From: Salipiger bermudensis HTCC2601
GTDB lineage: Bacteria; Pseudomonadota; Alphaproteobacteria; Rhodobacterales; Rhodobacteraceae
Assembly: GCF_000153725.1 (NCBI RefSeq)
Contig: NZ_DS022276.1
Location: forward strand, 2,714,853-2,778,852
Reading direction: 5' to 3'
Length of the DNA stretch: 64,000 nucleotides
The notes under the pieces were generated by a model. It worked only from the letters and a program-made list of their open reading frames with translations. It searched no databases and had not been told where the DNA came from. A program made the translations under genes and the position numbers. Each line of letters begins with the position of its first letter. Within the stretch, counting starts at the first letter, position 1. Positions 61,247 through 64,000 of this stretch are shown one piece after another.

Positions 61247-62644
61247 ATGACCCAGGAACCGGAACAGGCCGTCGAGGACACCGACGCGCGCGAGGACGAC
61301 GCCTACGCGCTGCAGCCGAAGAACGTCGCGGCAATCCTCTTTGCCGTCGATACCGGCGAGCGCGAAAAGCTCATCGAGCTGATGGAGCCGCTGCACCCGG
61401 CCGACATCGCCGACCTTCTCGAGCAGATCAACGCCTTCGACCGGATGCGCTTGATCAAGCTCTACGGCAAAGAGTTCGACGGCGACATCCTGTCGGAACT
61501 CGACGAGTCGATCCGCGAGGAGGTGATCCGCACCCTGCACCCAGAGGTGCTGGCGGATGCGGTGCGCGAGCTCGAGTCGGATGACGTGGTCGACCTGCTC
61601 GAGGATCTCGACGAGGCCCAGCAGGAAGCCATCCTCGAGGTGCTCGAGGACAGCGACCGGGTTGCCGTCGAGCAGTCGCTGACCTATCCGGAATATTCCG
61701 CGGGCCGCTTGATGCAGCGCGAGGTGGTGATGGCCCCCGAGCACTGGAACGTGGGCGAGGCGATCGACTACCTGCGCTCGACCGACGATCTGCCCGAGCA
61801 GTTCTATCACATCGTGCTGGTCGACCCGAAGCTGCGCCCGATCGGCAATGTCGGGCTGGGCCGGCTGATGGCCTCGCGCCGCGAGGTGTTGCTGCGCTCG
61901 CTGATCTCCGAGACGTTCCACGTCTTCCCGGTGACCCGGCCCGAGGGGGAGGTCGCCTATGCCTTCAACCAGTACCACCTGATCTCGGCCCCGGTGGTCG
62001 ACGAGAGCGAGCGGCTGGTCGGCGTGATCACCATCGACGATGCCATGTCGGTTCTTGATGAAGAGCACGAGGAGGACATCCTGCGCCTCGCCGGTGTCGG
62101 CGAGGAGAGCCGGCTGTCGGACGGCACGGTCGAGACGGTGCGGCAGCGCCTGCCGTGGCTCGCGGTGAACCTCGCGACGGCGGTGCTGGCCTCGTTGGTC
62201 ATCGCGCAGTTCGAGGACGTGCTGGCGACGGTGGTGGCGTTGGCGGTGCTGATGCCGATCGTGGCCTCCATGGGGGGCAACGCGGGCACGCAGGCGCTGA
62301 CGGTGGCGGTGCGTTCGCTGGCCACCAAGGACCTGACCTCCAGCAACGTCTGGCGCATCATCCTGCGCGAGCTGTCGGTGGGGCTGGTGAACGGGATCTG
62401 TTTCGCTGTGGTCATGGGGGTGCTGGCGCTGCTCTGGTTCGGCTCGCCGGTGCTCGGGGGCGTGATCGCGGTGGCGATGATCATCAACCTGGTCGTCGCG
62501 GGGTTGGCCGGCATCGGGGTGCCGGTGGTGCTGGAACGCTTCGGTGTCGACCCGGCGCTTGCCTCGGGCACCTTCGTGACCACGGTCACCGACGTGGTGG
62601 GCTTCTTCGCCTTCCTCGGCCTCGCGTCGGCGGTGCTGCTGTGA
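61247..62644 (+). CDS. mgtE: Magnesium transporter MgtE
   Basis: A 465-residue MgtE channel. The cytoplasmic N domain (about 25-145: LHPADIADLLEQINAFDR, LEDLDEAQQEAILEVL) and paired CBS domains (about 150-270: YPEYSAGRLMQREVV, YHLISAPVVDESERLVGVIT) precede five membrane helices (about 300-465) with SMGGNAGTQALTV, the conserved pore and Mg-sensing region, and TTVTDVVGFFAFLGLA. The ATG at 61247 fits the family. Its stop overlaps the GTG of the next gene. Confidence 0.96.
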   Translation: MTQEPEQAVEDTDAREDDAYALQPKNVAAILFAVDTGEREKLIELMEPLHPADIADLLEQINAFDRMRLIKLYGKEFDGDILSELDESIREEVIRTLHPEVLADAVRELESDDVVDLLEDLDEAQQEAILEVLEDSDRVAVEQSLTYPEYSAGRLMQREVVMAPEHWNVGEAIDYLRSTDDLPEQFYHIVLVDPKLRPIGNVGLGRLMASRREVLLRSLISETFHVFPVTRPEGEVAYAFNQYHLISAPVVDESERLVGVITIDDAMSVLDEEHEEDILRLAGVGEESRLSDGTVETVRQRLPWLAVNLATAVLASLVIAQFEDVLATVVALAVLMPIVASMGGNAGTQALTVAVRSLATKDLTSSNVWRIILRELSVGLVNGICFAVVMGVLALLWFGSPVLGGVIAVAMIINLVVAGLAGIGVPVVLERFGVDPALASGTFVTTVTDVVGFFAFLGLASAVLL

Positions 62645-63207
62645 GCGAGGCGGCTCTGGCCGAGGTCAAGGCGGCGGCCCGCAAGGCCGCCTTCGCGCGG
62701 CGCAAGGCGGCGCATGAGGCCGATGCCGGCGCCGGGGCAGGGCGGCTCTCGGAGCTCTTGGCGGGCCATCGCGGCGTGCCGCTGGCGGGCTACCTGCCGA
62801 TCCGCAGCGAGATCGATCCCCGCCCGGCGATGGCCGAGGCCTCGGCCTATGGGCCCGTGGCGGTGCCGGTGATCGAGGCCGCCGGCCAGCCGTTGCGCTT
62901 CGCGCTCTGGGAGCCTGAGATGCCGCTGGTGCCGGGTCCGTTCGGTGCCATGGTCCCGGAGGCGCCCGAGTTCGTCACCCCCGAGATCCTGATCGTGCCG
63001 CTGGTGGCCTTCACCCGTGCCGGCGCCCGCCTGGGCTATGGCGGCGGCTTCTACGACCGCACGCTGGCGGGGCTGCGCGGGCAGGGCGCGGCACTGGCGA
63101 TCGGCTTCGCCTACGGCGCGCAGGAAGCCGAGACCCTGCCACTCGATCCGTTCGACCAGCCGCTCGACCTGATCGTCACCGAAACCGAGGTGATCTCTCC
63201 GATCTGA
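62641..63207 (+). CDS. 5-formyltetrahydrofolate cyclo-ligase
   Basis: A 188-residue enzyme that recycles 5-formyl-THF to 5,10-methenyl-THF using ATP. Hallmarks are LAGYLPIRSEIDPRPAMA, PEILIVPLVAFTRAGARLGY and GGGFYDRTLAGLRGQG, with the closing FDQPLDLIVTET. The start is GTG overlapping the mgtE stop, so the two are co-translated. It complements the folate genes pabB and the pabC-like gene earlier in the window. Confidence 0.93.
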   Translation: MSEAALAEVKAAARKAAFARRKAAHEADAGAGAGRLSELLAGHRGVPLAGYLPIRSEIDPRPAMAEASAYGPVAVPVIEAAGQPLRFALWEPEMPLVPGPFGAMVPEAPEFVTPEILIVPLVAFTRAGARLGYGGGFYDRTLAGLRGQGAALAIGFAYGAQEAETLPLDPFDQPLDLIVTETEVISPI

Positions 63208-63319
63208 CGGAACCCGCGCGGCGGTCGCGACGTTGACAGACCGAAGCCCGGGTCCGCCCGGGGGCGCCCCCTCCACACACCCGGGTGCCATCCCCTGTTG
63301 ACGACTAGGAGTGAGAGAT

Positions 63320-63805
63320 ATGCCGCAGAATTTTGTTCCCTTCCTGAGCGAAAACGCCCGCACCGAGATGATCGGCGTCCTCAATGATCGTCTTGCCGAC
63401 ACCATCGATCTGTCGCACGCGGTGAAGCAGGCGCACTGGAACCTCAAGGGCACCGGTTTCATCGGTGTGCACGAGCTGCTCGACGACGTCACTGCCCACC
63501 TGCGCGAAGGATCGGACATGATGGCCGAGCGCGTGGCGATGATGGGCGGTCTGGCGCAGGGCACCACCCAGACCGTGGCCGAGAAGAGCTCGCTCGAACC
63601 CTATCCCACCGAGCTGGTTTCGGTCGAGGACCACGTTCAGGCCCTCGTGAGCCGCTTCAACGACTACACCGTGAAGCTGCGCCAAGCCATGGAAGCCGCC
63701 GACGAGGCTGGCGATGAAGACACTGCCGACCTTCTGACCGAGGTCAGCCGCAACGCCGAGAAGGACGCCTGGTTCATCGGCTCGAACAGCGCCAAGGCCG
63801 CCTGA
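63320..63805 (+). CDS. dps: Dps-family ferritin-like DNA-binding protein
   Basis: A 161-residue Dps. The ferroxidase site is seen in LSHAVKQAHWNLKG and the following FIGVHELLDDVTAHLREGSD (His, Asp and Glu ligands); ERVAMMGGLAQGT and AEKDAWFIGS are typical. Dps forms dodecamers that store iron, consume hydrogen peroxide and protect DNA. The ATG at 63320 has GGAG eight bases upstream. A terminator follows at 63840. Confidence 0.94.
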   Translation: MPQNFVPFLSENARTEMIGVLNDRLADTIDLSHAVKQAHWNLKGTGFIGVHELLDDVTAHLREGSDMMAERVAMMGGLAQGTTQTVAEKSSLEPYPTELVSVEDHVQALVSRFNDYTVKLRQAMEAADEAGDEDTADLLTEVSRNAEKDAWFIGSNSAKAA

Positions 63806-63839
63806 TCCCGGCGAGCCCAACCGTCCGGCACTGAAAAAA

Positions 63840-63866
63840 GGGCGCTCCCGCAACGGAGCGCCCTTT
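63840..63866 (+). terminator. Intrinsic terminator after dps
   Basis: GGGCGCTCC (63840-63848) pairs with GGAGCGCCC (63855-63863), followed by TTT and preceded by AAAAAA. Confidence 0.82.
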
Positions 63867-63934
63867 GCCATGCAGCAGGACGGCGCGCGCCGGCCCGCCA
63901 CCGGGCCCGAAGGCCGTCATCCAGCGCGTCCCCC

Positions 63935-64000
63935 GTCTTCTCTGGTTCTAAAATACCTCGGGGGAGTCGCAGCTTTGCTGCGACGGGGGCAGCGCCCCCG
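63935..64000 (-). repeat. Dispersed two-hairpin intergenic repeat, copy C
   Basis: Read on the minus strand it starts with CGGGGGC-GCT-GCCCCCG, then a second stem GTCGCAGC/GCTGCGAC (63966-63973 with 63977-63984), then CCCCCGAGGTATTTTAGAA and CCAGAGAAGACG. The order of parts is the same as in copy B2 although the second stem has a different sequence. The window ends within or just after it. Confidence 0.78.

Overview
The window looks like a piece of a GC-rich alphaproteobacterial chromosome of the Rhodobacteraceae (Roseobacter-group) type. This rests on the mix of conserved genes (fused FAD-dehydrogenase/SelD, YebC, zinc-free L33, class A RNase P RNA, PabB followed by a class IV aminotransferase, MgtE, Dps), codon use and style of intergenic repeats. 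I cannot name the species.

Left edge (1-1814): an IS256-family element (about 10-1360) has inserted into an IS5-type transposase gene, of which only the first 53 codons remain.

Accessory region (1815-39160): a 49-bp exact copy of the 3' part of a tRNA-Phe gene lies at 1815-1863, and the intact tRNA-Phe is at 39112-39186 in the same orientation. The 37.3 kb between them has the layout of a genomic island inserted in the tRNA 3' end. In order it holds: (i) a LysR-controlled operon (2165-12230) joining a peptide-class ABC importer to two nucleoside hydrolases, a DHDPS-family lyase and a ribokinase, probably for taking up and splitting nucleosides or related N-ribosides; (ii) a mobile module (12315-17047) with a tyrosine integrase, a recombinase-like protein, a possible replication initiator and a helix-turn-helix regulator; (iii) a type I secretion and cell-envelope locus (17498-33847): two ABC exporter subunits whose nucleotide-binding domains have lost opposite motifs, an HlyD-type adaptor, a 2447-residue protein with thirty 72-bp repeats and VCBS-like modules, then SH3, lipoprotein, L,D-transpeptidase, META/SH3 and membrane proteins; (iv) a lipoprotein, an M13 metallopeptidase, an AraC regulator and a broken CPBP protease gene.

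Core-like region (39187-64000): selenium use (mnmH, NDH-selD fusion), 5-oxoprolinase pxpBCA, yebC, small hydrolases, rnpB, rpmG, folate genes (pabB, pabC-like, 5-formyl-THF cyclo-ligase), a BI-1 protein, LysR and XRE regulators, a quinone oxidoreductase, an inositol-monophosphatase-family enzyme, two purine deaminases (8-oxoguanine and guanine) around two CAP-domain lipoproteins, mgtE and dps. Intergenic spaces carry a dispersed two-hairpin repeat whose second stem changes sequence but stays paired.

The most unusual element is the secretion locus, in which the two exporter subunits seem to make one working ATP site between them next to a repeat-expanded substrate candidate and peptidoglycan-related genes. 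All calls come from reading the sequence; no database search was run.
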